In this document: positions 18,852 through 26,521 of the stretch, in pieces
How the letters are laid out: every line of letters starts with the position of its first letter
How positions within the stretch are numbered: the stretch's first letter is position 1
NCBI RefSeq assembly: GCF_051549785.1
Contig: NZ_CP189974.1
Location: forward strand, 248,001-312,000
Origin: Caldatribacterium sp051549785
GTDB lineage: Bacteria > Atribacterota > Atribacteria > Atribacterales > Caldatribacteriaceae
Length of the DNA stretch: 64,000 nt
Direction of reading: 5' to 3'
Position numbers and translations under genes: made by a program
Notes under the pieces: model-generated
Database searches by the model: none
The model's input: only the letters and a program-made list of their open reading frames with translations
What the model was told of the DNA's origin: nothing

Positions 18852-19628
18852 TCACGCTCCTGAGACCCCTGCGCGCTCGAGGGTTTCCTGTTTCCCCCAG
18901 TAACATTCGTTGACCAGGGGGTTCGTAAGAACCTCGGAAGGATTCCCCTCACAGATGATGCGCCCTTCGTTCATCACACAAAGCCGGTCCACAAAGTCGA
19001 CGATCGTCGATATCTTGTGCTCAATGATGCCGATGGTGATTTTGCCCTTTAGGGATTTGAGGAGCGAAAGCACCTTGGCAATCTCGACATCGCTCAGGCC
19101 ACTGAAGGGCTCATCAAGGAGGAGGAGCTTCGGTTTGAGAGAGAGCGCAAGGGCAATCTCAAGGAGTCGCCGATCACCATAGGAAAGTTCACCAGTCACC
19201 GACCCGGCCTGGCTCTCAAGGCCTACAAGTTTCAGGGCTTCGAGCGAATCGGCCCAGGTACTGGCAGCGGGAGTCGTCATGAACTTCCACAGGGATTGGT
19301 ACATTCCGCTATGCCAGGCAACGCATGGAACGAGGTTCTCCCACACTTTGAGGGAGTTAAAGACGGACACAAGCTGAAAGGTGCGGACCATCCCCATCTT
19401 GACCCTCTCTTCGGGAGAGAGATGCGTCACATCCCGACCCTGGAAGAAAATTCGCCCCGCAGTAGGCGGAAAGAACCCGGAAAGGAGGTTGAATAGCGTC
19501 GTTTTCCCCGAGCCGTTCGGCCCTATAACACCCAGGGTCTCGTTCTCTTCGATCCGCAGATCCACGCTGTTGACGGCAACAAGTCCTCCAAACCTCTTGG
19601 TCAATCCACTCGTTGTTAGGAGACTCAC
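18852..19628 (-). CDS. livG: Branched-chain-type ABC transporter ATPase LivG
   Basis: I start this at GTG 19628, 10 bp after GGGGAGG, giving 258 residues. TTG 19634 is the alternative, and the open frame back to 19721 would run through the hairpin at 19658-19692. Walker A is 'GPNGSGKTTLF', the signature region is 'GELSYGDRRLLEIALAL' (LivG-type, with Tyr in the LSYGxxR motif), Walker B is 'LLLLDEPFSGL' and the H-loop is 'IGIIEHKIS'. Its 5' end sits just beyond the intercistronic hairpin, so its level is probably lower than that of the binding protein. Confidence 0.93.
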   Translation of the reverse strand: MSLLTTSGLTKRFGGLVAVNSVDLRIEENETLGVIGPNGSGKTTLFNLLSGFFPPTAGRIFFQGRDVTHLSPEERVKMGMVRTFQLVSVFNSLKVWENLVPCVAWHSGMYQSLWKFMTTPAASTWADSLEALKLVGLESQAGSVTGELSYGDRRLLEIALALSLKPKLLLLDEPFSGLSDVEIAKVLSLLKSLKGKITIGIIEHKISTIVDFVDRLCVMNEGRIICEGNPSEVLTNPLVNECYWGKQETLERAGVSGA

Positions 19629-19657
19629 TCTCAAGAAACCTCCCCATGAAAAAATTG

Positions 19658-19692
19658 GGGCAACCGCTACTCTTTGAGAGTAGCGGTTGCCC
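19658..19692 (-). terminator. Strong intercistronic hairpin between binding protein and livG
   Basis: Two perfect 16-bp arms (GGGCAACCGCTACTCT and its complement) enclose a 3-nt loop. On the minus strand they are followed after CCAA by TTTTTT. It lies 6 bp after the binding-protein stop. This is the usual partial terminator or mRNA-stabilising structure that makes the binding protein more abundant than the membrane parts of an ABC operon. Confidence 0.85.
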
Positions 19693-19698
19693 TTGGGT

Positions 19699-20946
19699 TC
19701 ACTTGTAGCCCATCTCTTCAAGCGGCAGACACAGTGCCTCGGTTTCGAAAGCTTCGATGATTTCGGCGTAGTCCCACTTATCCGCGCGCTTGTCAGCTCC
19801 CTTTCCTATACCAATGAAGTAGGCGTACTTGTAGAAAGGTCTCCCATCCGGACGCCACCAGGCCGGTCCTTTAAAGCCCATGAACTCCGGATTCTCCATC
19901 AAAGCCTGGTATACCTTTGCCGGATCCGTGGACTGAGCAAGCTGTATGCCTCGCAGGAGTTCTTTCATCGCCATATAGGCGTATGCCGCCATGACGTCGG
20001 GGATATTGTTGTACTTCGCTATCCAAGCCTTACGAATCCTCTCAGCGTTTTCATACGTTGCCGGATCCTTGTCCTTGAGGATGCTCAAATCGTGGTAGAG
20101 CCACATCCCCAGAGTGACTCCGTCGAGGGCTTCAGGAGGAATACCGGCAGCGAGGCTCGCCACTATGGCATTGAAGAATATCTTGGTGTGCTTGCTCAAC
20201 CCCAGTTCATGGGATTGCTTCAAAATCTCAATGGCATCGGTACCCCACTGTCCCATCTGCACAACATCGGGTTTCGACTCGATGATTTTGAGGATGTAGG
20301 AGGTGAAATCCGGTGTACCCACAGGAGTCCAGATGAATTCGAGCTTGATATCGGGGTGCTTTTCATAAACCTGCTTCAGCCCAACGGCCACTCCGTGACC
20401 ATAGGCGTAGTCCGGGAGACAGGCGATGACGTACTTGGGCTTGAAGGTTTTGATGACGTATTCGGCAGTCATTCGACCGATGGCATCAACGGCACCCTGG
20501 GAGGTGAGGAAGTACGGAGCTTTGTTCTCTTTGCGGAAAACCTTTTCCTCGATGGAATTCGAAGCGATGACCATGGCGCTGCCATCGAGAATCTGTTCAT
20601 TCACTGCCGTGGTGACATGGGCAAAGGTGCCAAGGACCATGAGCCGTATGCCTTCCTCTATGAATTCCCGGACTCTCCGAACCGCAACATCGGGCTTTGT
20701 TTCGTCATCCCGGACAACTGCCTCCACTTTGTACACCTTGTCCCCTATTTTGATGCCTCCTGCTTCGTTCACTTCGTCAATCGCCAGCAGTGCCCCTTCA
20801 GTCTGTACCTTCCCCGTTGGTGCACCCACTCCGGTAAGACTGAACATAACACCGACCTTAATCACGTCTTCGGAGAAGGCAACTCCCCACCCGACAACTG
20901 CAAGCACCACTACACACACCACACTCAACAACCGCCACCGACTCAT
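19699..20946 (-). CDS. Branched-chain-type (Leu/Ile/Val family) periplasmic binding protein
   Basis: A 415-residue type 1 periplasmic binding protein with a clear signal peptide (basic MSRWR, hydrophobic core, cleavage near VAFS). The mature start 'IKVGVMFSLTGVGAPTGKVQ' and 'VREFIEEGIRLMVLG' match the LivK/peripla_BP_6 family. AAAGGAGGAAAGGGGA precedes the ATG. It is the first gene of the liv operon, driven by the promoter at 21107-21136. Ligand specificity cannot be read from the sequence. The 'AMKELLRGIQLAQSTDPAKV' tail is usual for amide/amino acid or small-acid binders. Confidence 0.92.
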   Translation of the reverse strand: MSRWRLLSVVCVVVLAVVGWGVAFSEDVIKVGVMFSLTGVGAPTGKVQTEGALLAIDEVNEAGGIKIGDKVYKVEAVVRDDETKPDVAVRRVREFIEEGIRLMVLGTFAHVTTAVNEQILDGSAMVIASNSIEEKVFRKENKAPYFLTSQGAVDAIGRMTAEYVIKTFKPKYVIACLPDYAYGHGVAVGLKQVYEKHPDIKLEFIWTPVGTPDFTSYILKIIESKPDVVQMGQWGTDAIEILKQSHELGLSKHTKIFFNAIVASLAAGIPPEALDGVTLGMWLYHDLSILKDKDPATYENAERIRKAWIAKYNNIPDVMAAYAYMAMKELLRGIQLAQSTDPAKVYQALMENPEFMGFKGPAWWRPDGRPFYKYAYFIGIGKGADKRADKWDYAEIIEAFETEALCLPLEEMGYK

Positions 20947-21068
20947 TCCCCTTTCCTCCTTTCAACCGGTTCAGTCAGGTTTCTGAAGACGATTCTTCTC
21001 AAAGCACCGAAAAACCCTAAGAATGCTCTTCTTCTAACATCACCTCCCGACCTTTTGGGAAAGTAACA

Positions 21069-21136
21069 CCAAAACATGATACTTTTTTAACAAACTCTCG
21101 GGCAACATCATAACACCTGAACACCCCCATCGTCAA
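21069..21136 (-). promoter_or_regulatory. liv operon promoter and downstream operator-like site
   Basis: On the minus strand TTGACG (21131-21136) and TATGAT (21107-21112) have an 18-bp spacer. About 15 bp downstream of the -10 is TGTTAAAAAAGTATCATGTT with TTGG following (21069-21091). It matches the site next to the secreted-ABM promoter (29240-29264) at nearly every position. GTGTTA occurs both at the -10 and again just after the site. The arrangement fits repression by the nearby DeoR proteins. The remaining leader to the ATG at 20946 shows no gene. Confidence 0.72.
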
Positions 21137-21154
21137 GAGCTTTTACCCTCTCAT

Positions 21155-22564
21155 TTACCCCAAAACCCTTGCCTCAATACCCACCATTGAACAGAACTCC
21201 ACAAGACAATCCACGTGGTTTCCTGCAACGGTATGAAGGTGGTTAGAGCCCAGGGTCTCAATAAGAGTTTGAGGAGAAACACGAAGGCGCACAAAGGCCT
21301 GAGGCCATTCGGGAGAAGCTTCTTTAAGCTTTTCCACAGGTTGTTCCACAAACTCTCCTGCAAAGATGACCATCCAGTACTTCCCACTTTTTCTGGCAAG
21401 TCGGGCAAACGTGGCCTCCCCGGGAGCGGCCATATACTGCACCGCTGCACCGCCTCCAGGGTAGTAGAAAGGCGTCTGGGGGTATAAAGAGACCCTTTTC
21501 AGGTTCTCCTCTGGATTGCAAGACCTTGCGGCGTAGAACGTCGCCATGGAACCACAGTTACTGAAAACGTACACATCGTCCTTCGCATCGTAATGACGAA
21601 GGTCGTAAAAGAGCACAGGTTGTTCAGTCATGAGCTTGAGGATTTGCATGGTCAAAGCCCCATCAAGATCCGCTTCGCAGGCGCACACCGTGGGTTCCTT
21701 CGGTCCATCCATGTCGTAAGGGTCGTTGAGGAAAGCCTGGGAGAGACACTGGGTAACAAAGGCATCGCTGAGTTCCGGTTGACATTTCACAGCAACGAAA
21801 TCAAGGCCTTTCTCTTTCATGACGTCCTTCGTGGCGTAGTAGGAACGTATCTGGAGCTTGAGCTTTTCCTCCGTCAGGGATTTCCCGTCCCAGTGAATGT
21901 GGCCCACCTTCTCCTTGAACCAGTCTAAGGCTTTCTGTACCTGGTCTTCGGGGATTTCCTGAGATCTTCGGACGATTTCGAACTGATCAACGTGCTCCAA
22001 GTCAACGCCAAAAAGGGATTGCCACTGAGCTGTATCTGCAGTTCCCACGTACATTCCCATGCTCCGCCCTCCAAGAAGGCCACAGGTCTGTCCCCGGAGG
22101 CGGCGAACCGCTCGGGCCGCTCGTCCAAAGCGGAGGATTCCTGCGACGATTTCCGGATCCTCCGGATCGCCCCAGATCCGACCGTGCCGGATTCCCACCT
22201 GGTCCAGAGAGGCCCCACTGGCAATCATGCCGATAAGGCCCGGGTACCGCGGATTGAAACTGGCCACAAGGAGCACAGGGCTTTGGGAGTTCCTTGCCGC
22301 GACGGTAGCCAGATGGGGGAAACTCCACCCGGCAAAGTGAAAAATGACCCCATCAACGCCCATCCGGTCCAGTCGTTCGACTTCGACTTTCGCCTCTTGC
22401 GGAGTCTGAATCACCTTTTCCCCCACAAGAACCTGAACCTGCCCGGTTTGCTCCAGAGCCTTGACGAGACGACTCTGAAACTCAAGATTCACAGGGAGCA
22501 TTTCCTGGTAAGCAGTGGGTCGAGGGTCTGAGAAGGTGAGAAGACCAAGGGTTACCAATGTCAT
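21155..22564 (-). CDS. L-fucose/L-arabinose isomerase-like protein
   Basis: About 469 residues from ATG 22564 (a TTG at 22558 has better spacing to the GAAGGAGG site). The protein resembles the FucI/AraA-like isomerase superfamily: an N-terminal Rossmann-like half ('GVDGVIFHFAGWSFPHLA', 'SPVLLVASFNPRYPG') and a C-terminal half with 'PTVCACEADLDGALTMQIL' (metal-ligand Glu/Asp region), 'FSNCGSM' and a late His motif 'HLHTVAGNHVDCL'. Such enzymes interconvert aldoses and ketoses with Mn2+; the exact sugar is unknown. The gene has its own promoter (22626-22654) and lies after the ABM/SDR gene pair. Confidence 0.8.
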   Translation of the reverse strand: MTLVTLGLLTFSDPRPTAYQEMLPVNLEFQSRLVKALEQTGQVQVLVGEKVIQTPQEAKVEVERLDRMGVDGVIFHFAGWSFPHLATVAARNSQSPVLLVASFNPRYPGLIGMIASGASLDQVGIRHGRIWGDPEDPEIVAGILRFGRAARAVRRLRGQTCGLLGGRSMGMYVGTADTAQWQSLFGVDLEHVDQFEIVRRSQEIPEDQVQKALDWFKEKVGHIHWDGKSLTEEKLKLQIRSYYATKDVMKEKGLDFVAVKCQPELSDAFVTQCLSQAFLNDPYDMDGPKEPTVCACEADLDGALTMQILKLMTEQPVLFYDLRHYDAKDDVYVFSNCGSMATFYAARSCNPEENLKRVSLYPQTPFYYPGGGAAVQYMAAPGEATFARLARKSGKYWMVIFAGEFVEQPVEKLKEASPEWPQAFVRLRVSPQTLIETLGSNHLHTVAGNHVDCLVEFCSMVGIEARVLG

Positions 22565-22610
22565 CCCTCCTTCAATTCCTGTTGTCAAAGTCACACAGGT
22601 ACTGTACCAC

Positions 22611-22654
22611 CTTTTGGTAAAGATGTCTATACCAAAGACGTTCCGACATGACAA
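22611..22654 (-). promoter_or_regulatory. Promoter of the FucI-like isomerase gene
   Basis: On the minus strand TTGTCA (22649-22654), 17-bp spacer, TATAGA (22626-22631). It is followed by ATCTTTACCAAAAG (22611-22624), identical to the element at the DeoR copy 1 promoter (12761-12774). Beyond it is the palindrome GGTACAGTACC. The shared element argues that this gene and the DeoR gene are co-regulated. Confidence 0.65.
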
Positions 22655-22716
22655 CTTTGAAGACAAGGCAGGAAGGACAACGTGGAGAATCTCGCAGAAA
22701 ATCTCTTCAAAAAACA

Positions 22717-22751
22717 CAGGCTCCTGGAGGGAATTCTCCTCCAGGAGCCTG
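22717..22751 (-). terminator. Rho-independent terminator after the cytoplasmic ABM gene
   Basis: A 14-bp perfect stem (CAGGCTCCTGGAGG and its complement) with a 7-nt loop, followed on the minus strand by TGTTTTTTG. It begins 5 bp after the ABM gene stop and separates it from the FucI-like gene. Confidence 0.88.
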
Positions 22752-22755
22752 CCCT

Positions 22756-23341
22756 TCACTTCTCCTTCCCTGTGGGAGTGAGTTCGAAGTCAATCATCTT
22801 CCAGCCAGTGAGGTCAATCTTCTCCGTCACCTGGGGAGCAAAGTTGAACCACCGGACCAGGTACTCGGCCTTCATGTGGTCCTCTTTCCAGACCTTGAAG
22901 TTGTACCAGTTCTCGTAGAACATGATCTTGCGGTAGTTCCTGGCCATGGTGTCCATGTCGAGGTTCACGTGCATGGTGTACTCAATGCACCCGGGCTCAG
23001 TGTGGGTGTAGGGGACAAGGGCGAGGAGTTCTTTCCAGGCCCGGTCCTCGCACCCTTCCTTGACGTCCACCAGGGCTAAGAGGGTGTACTTCTCCTTGGG
23101 ATCGGGGTTCTCACCGCCACGGAAGACGGGGTTCGTGGGAAGGTCTACGGCTTCCCAGATGGAGAGGTCAATCCTCTCGCAGACCTCCTTGGACTTCTCA
23201 AACCAGGCCTTGAGGTAGGGCATTTCCATGTGCTTGTCCCAGTCGTCACGGCTCCGCCAGATCTCGTAGAACATGTAGAGCCTGGGGTTCTCCACCATGT
23301 AGTTGTCGTACTCTGTGCCCACGTTGATGTGCATCTGGTAG
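22756..23341. repeat. 586-bp perfect inverted repeat, arm A
   Basis: Reading base by base, this stretch is the exact reverse complement of 29582-30167. Identity runs from one base before a TAC codon through the TGA stop and breaks immediately on both sides. The arm covers the last ~195 codons of the cytoplasmic ABM gene. The arms are about 6.2 kb apart and face each other. Confidence 0.92.
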
Positions 23342-23466
23342 CGGAGACATCCCGGCTCCCTGTTGGTGGGAGGAATGAGCTTTATGAGTTCCTGCCTTGT
23401 CACCTCTTCATACCCTGGTTTCACCCGTACTACGGCGAGAACCACAAGGTTTCTGTTGTCACCCAC
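22756..23466 (-). CDS. Tandem ABM-domain protein, cytoplasmic copy
   Basis: A 236-residue protein from GTG 23466 (AAAGGAGG upstream) with two ferredoxin-like ABM (antibiotic biosynthesis monooxygenase / dimeric alpha-beta barrel) domains. The first covers about residues 8-105 ('VLAVVRVKPGYEEVTRQEL', 'FYEIWRSRDDWDKHM'). The second covers about 128-225 ('LLALVDVKEGCEDRAWKEL', 'FYENWYNFKVWKEDHM'). Proteins of this fold include quinol monooxygenases, haem degraders and rhamnose mutarotases, so function is open. There is no signal peptide. From residue 42 to the end it is identical, in DNA and protein, to the secreted copy at 29376-30167. It is co-transcribed with the upstream SDR. Confidence 0.85.
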   Translation of the reverse strand: MGDNRNLVVLAVVRVKPGYEEVTRQELIKLIPPTNREPGCLRYQMHINVGTEYDNYMVENPRLYMFYEIWRSRDDWDKHMEMPYLKAWFEKSKEVCERIDLSIWEAVDLPTNPVFRGGENPDPKEKYTLLALVDVKEGCEDRAWKELLALVPYTHTEPGCIEYTMHVNLDMDTMARNYRKIMFYENWYNFKVWKEDHMKAEYLVRWFNFAPQVTEKIDLTGWKMIDFELTPTGKEK

Positions 23467-23490
23467 CGGTGCCGCCTCCTTTCTTCAGGG

Positions 23491-24231
23491 CTAAATCATC
23501 GACAGCCCACCATCAACCACGATCATCTGACCGGTCATCCAGTCAGACTCATCAGAGGCCAGAAAGAGCACAGAGCCAACGTGGTCCTCGGGCTGGCCAA
23601 GTCTCCCAAGAGGGATGCCACTCTCAAGGGCCCTTCGCAGCTCAGGATCAGCAAGGGCAGACTGCCCAAGGGGGGTTAACGTGGTTCCCGGGCAAAGGGC
23701 GTTGACCCGGATACCGTACTGCGCCAGCTCTGCCGCCATGGCTCTCGTGAGAGAGAGAACCGCGCCTTTTGAGGCAGAATAGGCGGCGTGATACGGTTCA
23801 CCCACGATGGCGGCCTTTGAGGAGACGTTGATGATCTTCCCCTTGCCCTGCTTCATCATGATGGGTACCACGGCCTGAGAGCAGTACACCACTCCCATGA
23901 CGTTGACCTCAAACATCCGCCGCCATATCTCATCGGTCTCTTCCCAGAACTTGCCCCCGGCGTGGACTCCAGCGTTGTTAATGAGGACGTCGATTCTCCC
24001 AAAGCGCTTCATCACTTCATCAACCATGGCCTGAACCTGTGGACGCTGGGACACATCGGTCCGAATGAACACTGCGTTTTCTCCGATTTCCTGCTCAACC
24101 TTCTTCCCCGTCTCCTCATTCACGTCAACAATGACCACCTTTGCACCCTCACGAGCACAGCCCTTGGCAAAAGCCTCACCAAGCCCCTGACCACCACCGG
24201 TGACGATGACCACTTTGTCCTTCAGCCTCAT
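23491..24231 (-). CDS. SDR family NAD(P)-dependent oxidoreductase
   Basis: A 246-residue classical short-chain dehydrogenase/reductase. The start at ATG 24231 follows CAGGAGGAGCGT; upstream in-frame codons lie over the promoter. Visible motifs are the cofactor-binding 'GGGQGLGEAF', 'VIVDVNEETG' (Asp at the end of beta-2 favours NAD), 'NNAGVHAGG', catalytic Ser in 'INVSSKAA', and 'YSASKGA' with Tyr and Lys. It probably oxidises a sugar or polyol hydroxyl in the same pathway as the two MDR dehydrogenases across the divergent region. It is 24 bp upstream of the ABM gene. Confidence 0.92.
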   Translation of the reverse strand: MRLKDKVVIVTGGGQGLGEAFAKGCAREGAKVVIVDVNEETGKKVEQEIGENAVFIRTDVSQRPQVQAMVDEVMKRFGRIDVLINNAGVHAGGKFWEETDEIWRRMFEVNVMGVVYCSQAVVPIMMKQGKGKIINVSSKAAIVGEPYHAAYSASKGAVLSLTRAMAAELAQYGIRVNALCPGTTLTPLGQSALADPELRRALESGIPLGRLGQPEDHVGSVLFLASDESDWMTGQMIVVDGGLSMI

Positions 24232-24243
24232 ACGCTCCTCCTG

Positions 24244-24308
24244 TATCATTTTTTGATAAGATTTAAACTTTTCGAGAAAAGCATAAATCCTCACCGCCGA
24301 TTTGTCAA
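24244..24308 (-). promoter_or_regulatory. Promoter and palindromic operator of the SDR-ABM operon
   Basis: On the minus strand TTGACA (24303-24308), 17-bp spacer, TATGCT (24280-24285). Further downstream, just before the ribosome binding site, is the inverted repeat TATCATTTTTTGATA (24244-24258). Its minus-strand core TATCAAAAAATGA is also found just after the promoter of the MDR operon (25384-25394 and flanks). Confidence 0.7.
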
Positions 24309-24403
24309 TACTGAACGGGCGAAATCGCTCAGTAGGATAATCCCCAACAGAGAGGAAGGACAGGGAACGGGAGAAAAAATTCCGTCAATAAGTTAACATA
24401 TAA

Positions 24404-24419
24404 AGTTACTGCAGTAACT
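24404..24419. repeat. 16-bp perfect palindrome AGTTACTGCAGTAACT
   Basis: It lies 5 bp after the stop of DeoR copy 2 and about 95 bp upstream of the SDR promoter. On the minus strand it is followed by TTTATATG, so it could serve as a weak terminator for the DeoR gene or as a protein binding site. The 24309-24403 stretch beside it shows no gene. Confidence 0.5.
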
Positions 24420-24424
24420 CAAGG

Positions 24425-25201
24425 CTAAACGATGTAGTACTCCACACCCAGCTTGGCCAGGAGCTTCCGGTATTTTTCTGGAATTCCCGAATCGGTGATC
24501 ACCACGTCGAACTCCTTGAGGTCGGCGAAATAGGCCGTGGTGACCCGACCGAACTTCGAAGAATCAACGAGCAAGAACCTCGTATCCGATGATTCAATCA
24601 CCGCCCGCTTGGTGTCAACCTCGTAGAGGTTCGCGCAGGTCACACCAAGCTCCCCTTCCACGCCGGCAGCCGATATGAAGGCCTTATTGGCCCTGACCTT
24701 CCGGATGAGGGAAATACCCTCGGGGCTCTCGAACATCAGGGTATTCTCGTGGAAATACCCTCCGGGGAAAATGATCTGAACGTTCTTGCTGTGCGCATAA
24801 ACGCTGAGCAGGGTATTAAGGCAGTAACAGATAACCGTGAGCTTCGTCCCCTGGGGAATGAATTTGGGGAGGTGTTCCGTTGTTGACCCCGTATCGATAA
24901 CGATGGTATCCCCTTCCTGGACAAACGACGCGGCCTTCTGGCAGATTTTGATTTTCTCTTTGGTCATCTGCGATTGTGCTCTGGTTATCGCATACTCCTG
25001 CTCGTTGATCGTGCTCGGCTCCCGCTTTAACACCGCTCCCCCGGGAATCAGAGTCAGCACGCCCTCTTTCGCCAGATCCTGAAGGTCCCGTCGAATGGTC
25101 ATGGTGGACACGCCGAGCTGTTCCGCCAGCTCCTTGATGGTCACCATGCCGTTCAGTACAACCTGCTTTCCTATGTAGTTGAGCCGGTCCCGTTTCTTCA
25201 T
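24425..25201 (-). CDS. DeoR family transcriptional regulator (copy 2)
   Basis: A 258-residue DeoR-family repressor, the same length as the copy at 12818-13594 and similar throughout. The HTH is 'TIKELAEQLGVSTMTIRRDL'; the sensor domain has 'VIDTGSTTEHL', 'FPGGYFHENTLMF' and 'FLLVDSSKFGRV'. The proteins differ in scattered positions, mostly conservative. It is divergent from the MDR dehydrogenase operon at 25450. A TACAAT -10-like hexamer sits upstream within 25270-25290. It probably senses a phosphorylated intermediate of the same pathway. Confidence 0.92.
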   Translation of the reverse strand: MKKRDRLNYIGKQVVLNGMVTIKELAEQLGVSTMTIRRDLQDLAKEGVLTLIPGGAVLKREPSTINEQEYAITRAQSQMTKEKIKICQKAASFVQEGDTIVIDTGSTTEHLPKFIPQGTKLTVICYCLNTLLSVYAHSKNVQIIFPGGYFHENTLMFESPEGISLIRKVRANKAFISAAGVEGELGVTCANLYEVDTKRAVIESSDTRFLLVDSSKFGRVTTAYFADLKEFDVVITDSGIPEKYRKLLAKLGVEYYIV

Positions 25202-25332
25202 CTGAAATCACCTCAATCCATGCACCAGGGCTTCCTGAGCCAGACAGTGAGTTCGGTCCCCACCTGTTCTTCGAATATTGTAACCAAAATCTCCAGTAAA
25301 TAAAGGGGGAGGAAAACGCGAAAAGCCCATCG

Positions 25333-25397
25333 TTGACAAGGATTGGGACCGGGTTGTATAATACCTCCAAGTGACACTTTTTTATCAAAAAATGAAA
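25333..25397 (+). promoter_or_regulatory. Promoter and operator of the MDR-MDR-kinase operon
   Basis: TTGACA (25333-25338), 18-bp spacer, TATAAT (25357-25362), a strong promoter. From 25371 follows GTGACACTTTTTTATCAAAAAATGAAA. It contains a GTG-ACAC element and TATCAAAAAATGA, the same core as the palindrome at the SDR promoter. Location over and just after the start site fits a repressor site. Confidence 0.75.
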
Positions 25398-25449
25398 TAG
25401 AGAAAACATATTCCTGCTTGAAGACCAGAAAGAAAGGAGTTGTGTCCAC

Positions 25450-26502
25450 GTGGCCACCAGGATGAAGGCAGTGCGACTGCACGCTCCCGGAGACCTTCGG
25501 GTGGAGGAAGTGGAAATACCGGAAATCAACGACCACCAGGTGCTTGTTCGCGTCCGGGCCGTTGGGGTCTGCGGGTCTGACCCAGGACGGGTGATGAAAA
25601 AGGGTACCTATTCCTACCCCATGACCATCGGCCACGAATTCGCAGGTGAGGTAGTCAAGGTGGGAGCCAGGGTAACCTCATGCAAGCCCGCGGATCGGGT
25701 GACTGTTGCTCCTCTCATTCCCTGCGGGAACTGTGACTACTGCAAAACCGGAAAATTCAACCTCTGCGACCACTACAGCTACTATGGATCCCGTGTGGAT
25801 GGCGCAATGGCGGAGTACGTGGCCGTGGAAGAATGCGACGTACTGCAGCTCCCTGAAGGGCTTGATTTCGAGTCGGGAGCCTGTACTGACCCTGTGGCCA
25901 TTGCTTTCCATGCCCTGCGGCAGGGCAACCTGAAAGCCGGGGAATCCGTTGCCATTCTGGGCGTCGGCCCCATCGGTCTTTTTGCCGTCCAGTGGGCCCG
26001 GGTAATGGGGGCAAAGGAAATATTTGCCGTTGACATCTTCGACGAGAAACTGGAAATCGCCAGAAATCTGGGGGCCGACCATGTGATCAATGCCAGAAAG
26101 GAAGACCCCGTCGCTTCCGTCCTTGCAAGAACCGGAGGCGCTGGTGTGGAGTGTGTGGTGGAGATAGCAGGCTCAAGAATCACCCAGGAACAGGGGCTTC
26201 GTATGGCGAAGAAGGAAGGAACGGTGGTCTTCTGTGGCATTTCTTACGATGACCTTATCATTCCCAGCGCAACGCTTGACGGGATTCTCCGGAAGGAAAT
26301 CCGCATCGTTGGAGCCTGGAACTCCGTTTTCTCGCCTCTGCCGGTAAATGAATGGCGAATTGCCTTGCACTTCATGGCGCGAGGTCTCATCAGGTGCCAG
26401 CCTGTTATCAGTCACCGGTTTCGCTTGGAAGAGGCGCCTGAGGTTTTCCAGCGCCTCTGGAAGAGAGAAGAGTTCTTCAATAAGGTGCTGTTCATCCCGT
26501 GA
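25450..26502 (+). CDS. Zinc-dependent medium-chain dehydrogenase (sorbitol/galactitol-phosphate DH-like), first
   Basis: A 350-residue MDR alcohol dehydrogenase (GTG 25450 start after AAAGGAG; ATG 25462 is possible). The catalytic zinc site is 'VCGSDP' with 'GHEFAGEV'. The structural zinc loop is 'CGNCDYCKTGKFNLC'. The NAD-binding Rossmann motif is 'GVGPIGLFAVQWA' with 'VDIFDEKLEIA', where the Asp suggests NAD. Relatives include galactitol-1-phosphate, sorbitol and L-threonine dehydrogenases. It heads an operon with a second MDR enzyme and a glycerol-kinase-like protein, which points to a polyol or sugar substrate. Confidence 0.93.
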   Translation: MATRMKAVRLHAPGDLRVEEVEIPEINDHQVLVRVRAVGVCGSDPGRVMKKGTYSYPMTIGHEFAGEVVKVGARVTSCKPADRVTVAPLIPCGNCDYCKTGKFNLCDHYSYYGSRVDGAMAEYVAVEECDVLQLPEGLDFESGACTDPVAIAFHALRQGNLKAGESVAILGVGPIGLFAVQWARVMGAKEIFAVDIFDEKLEIARNLGADHVINARKEDPVASVLARTGGAGVECVVEIAGSRITQEQGLRMAKKEGTVVFCGISYDDLIIPSATLDGILRKEIRIVGAWNSVFSPLPVNEWRIALHFMARGLIRCQPVISHRFRLEEAPEVFQRLWKREEFFNKVLFIP

Positions 26503-26521
26503 ATCGAGAGGAGGTCCTCCC

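Noticed and set aside
19687..21066. Long plus-strand open frame (459 codons) opposite the Liv binding protein
   Set aside because: It begins in the intercistronic hairpin, runs through the operator region and has no domain; the minus-strand protein is certain.
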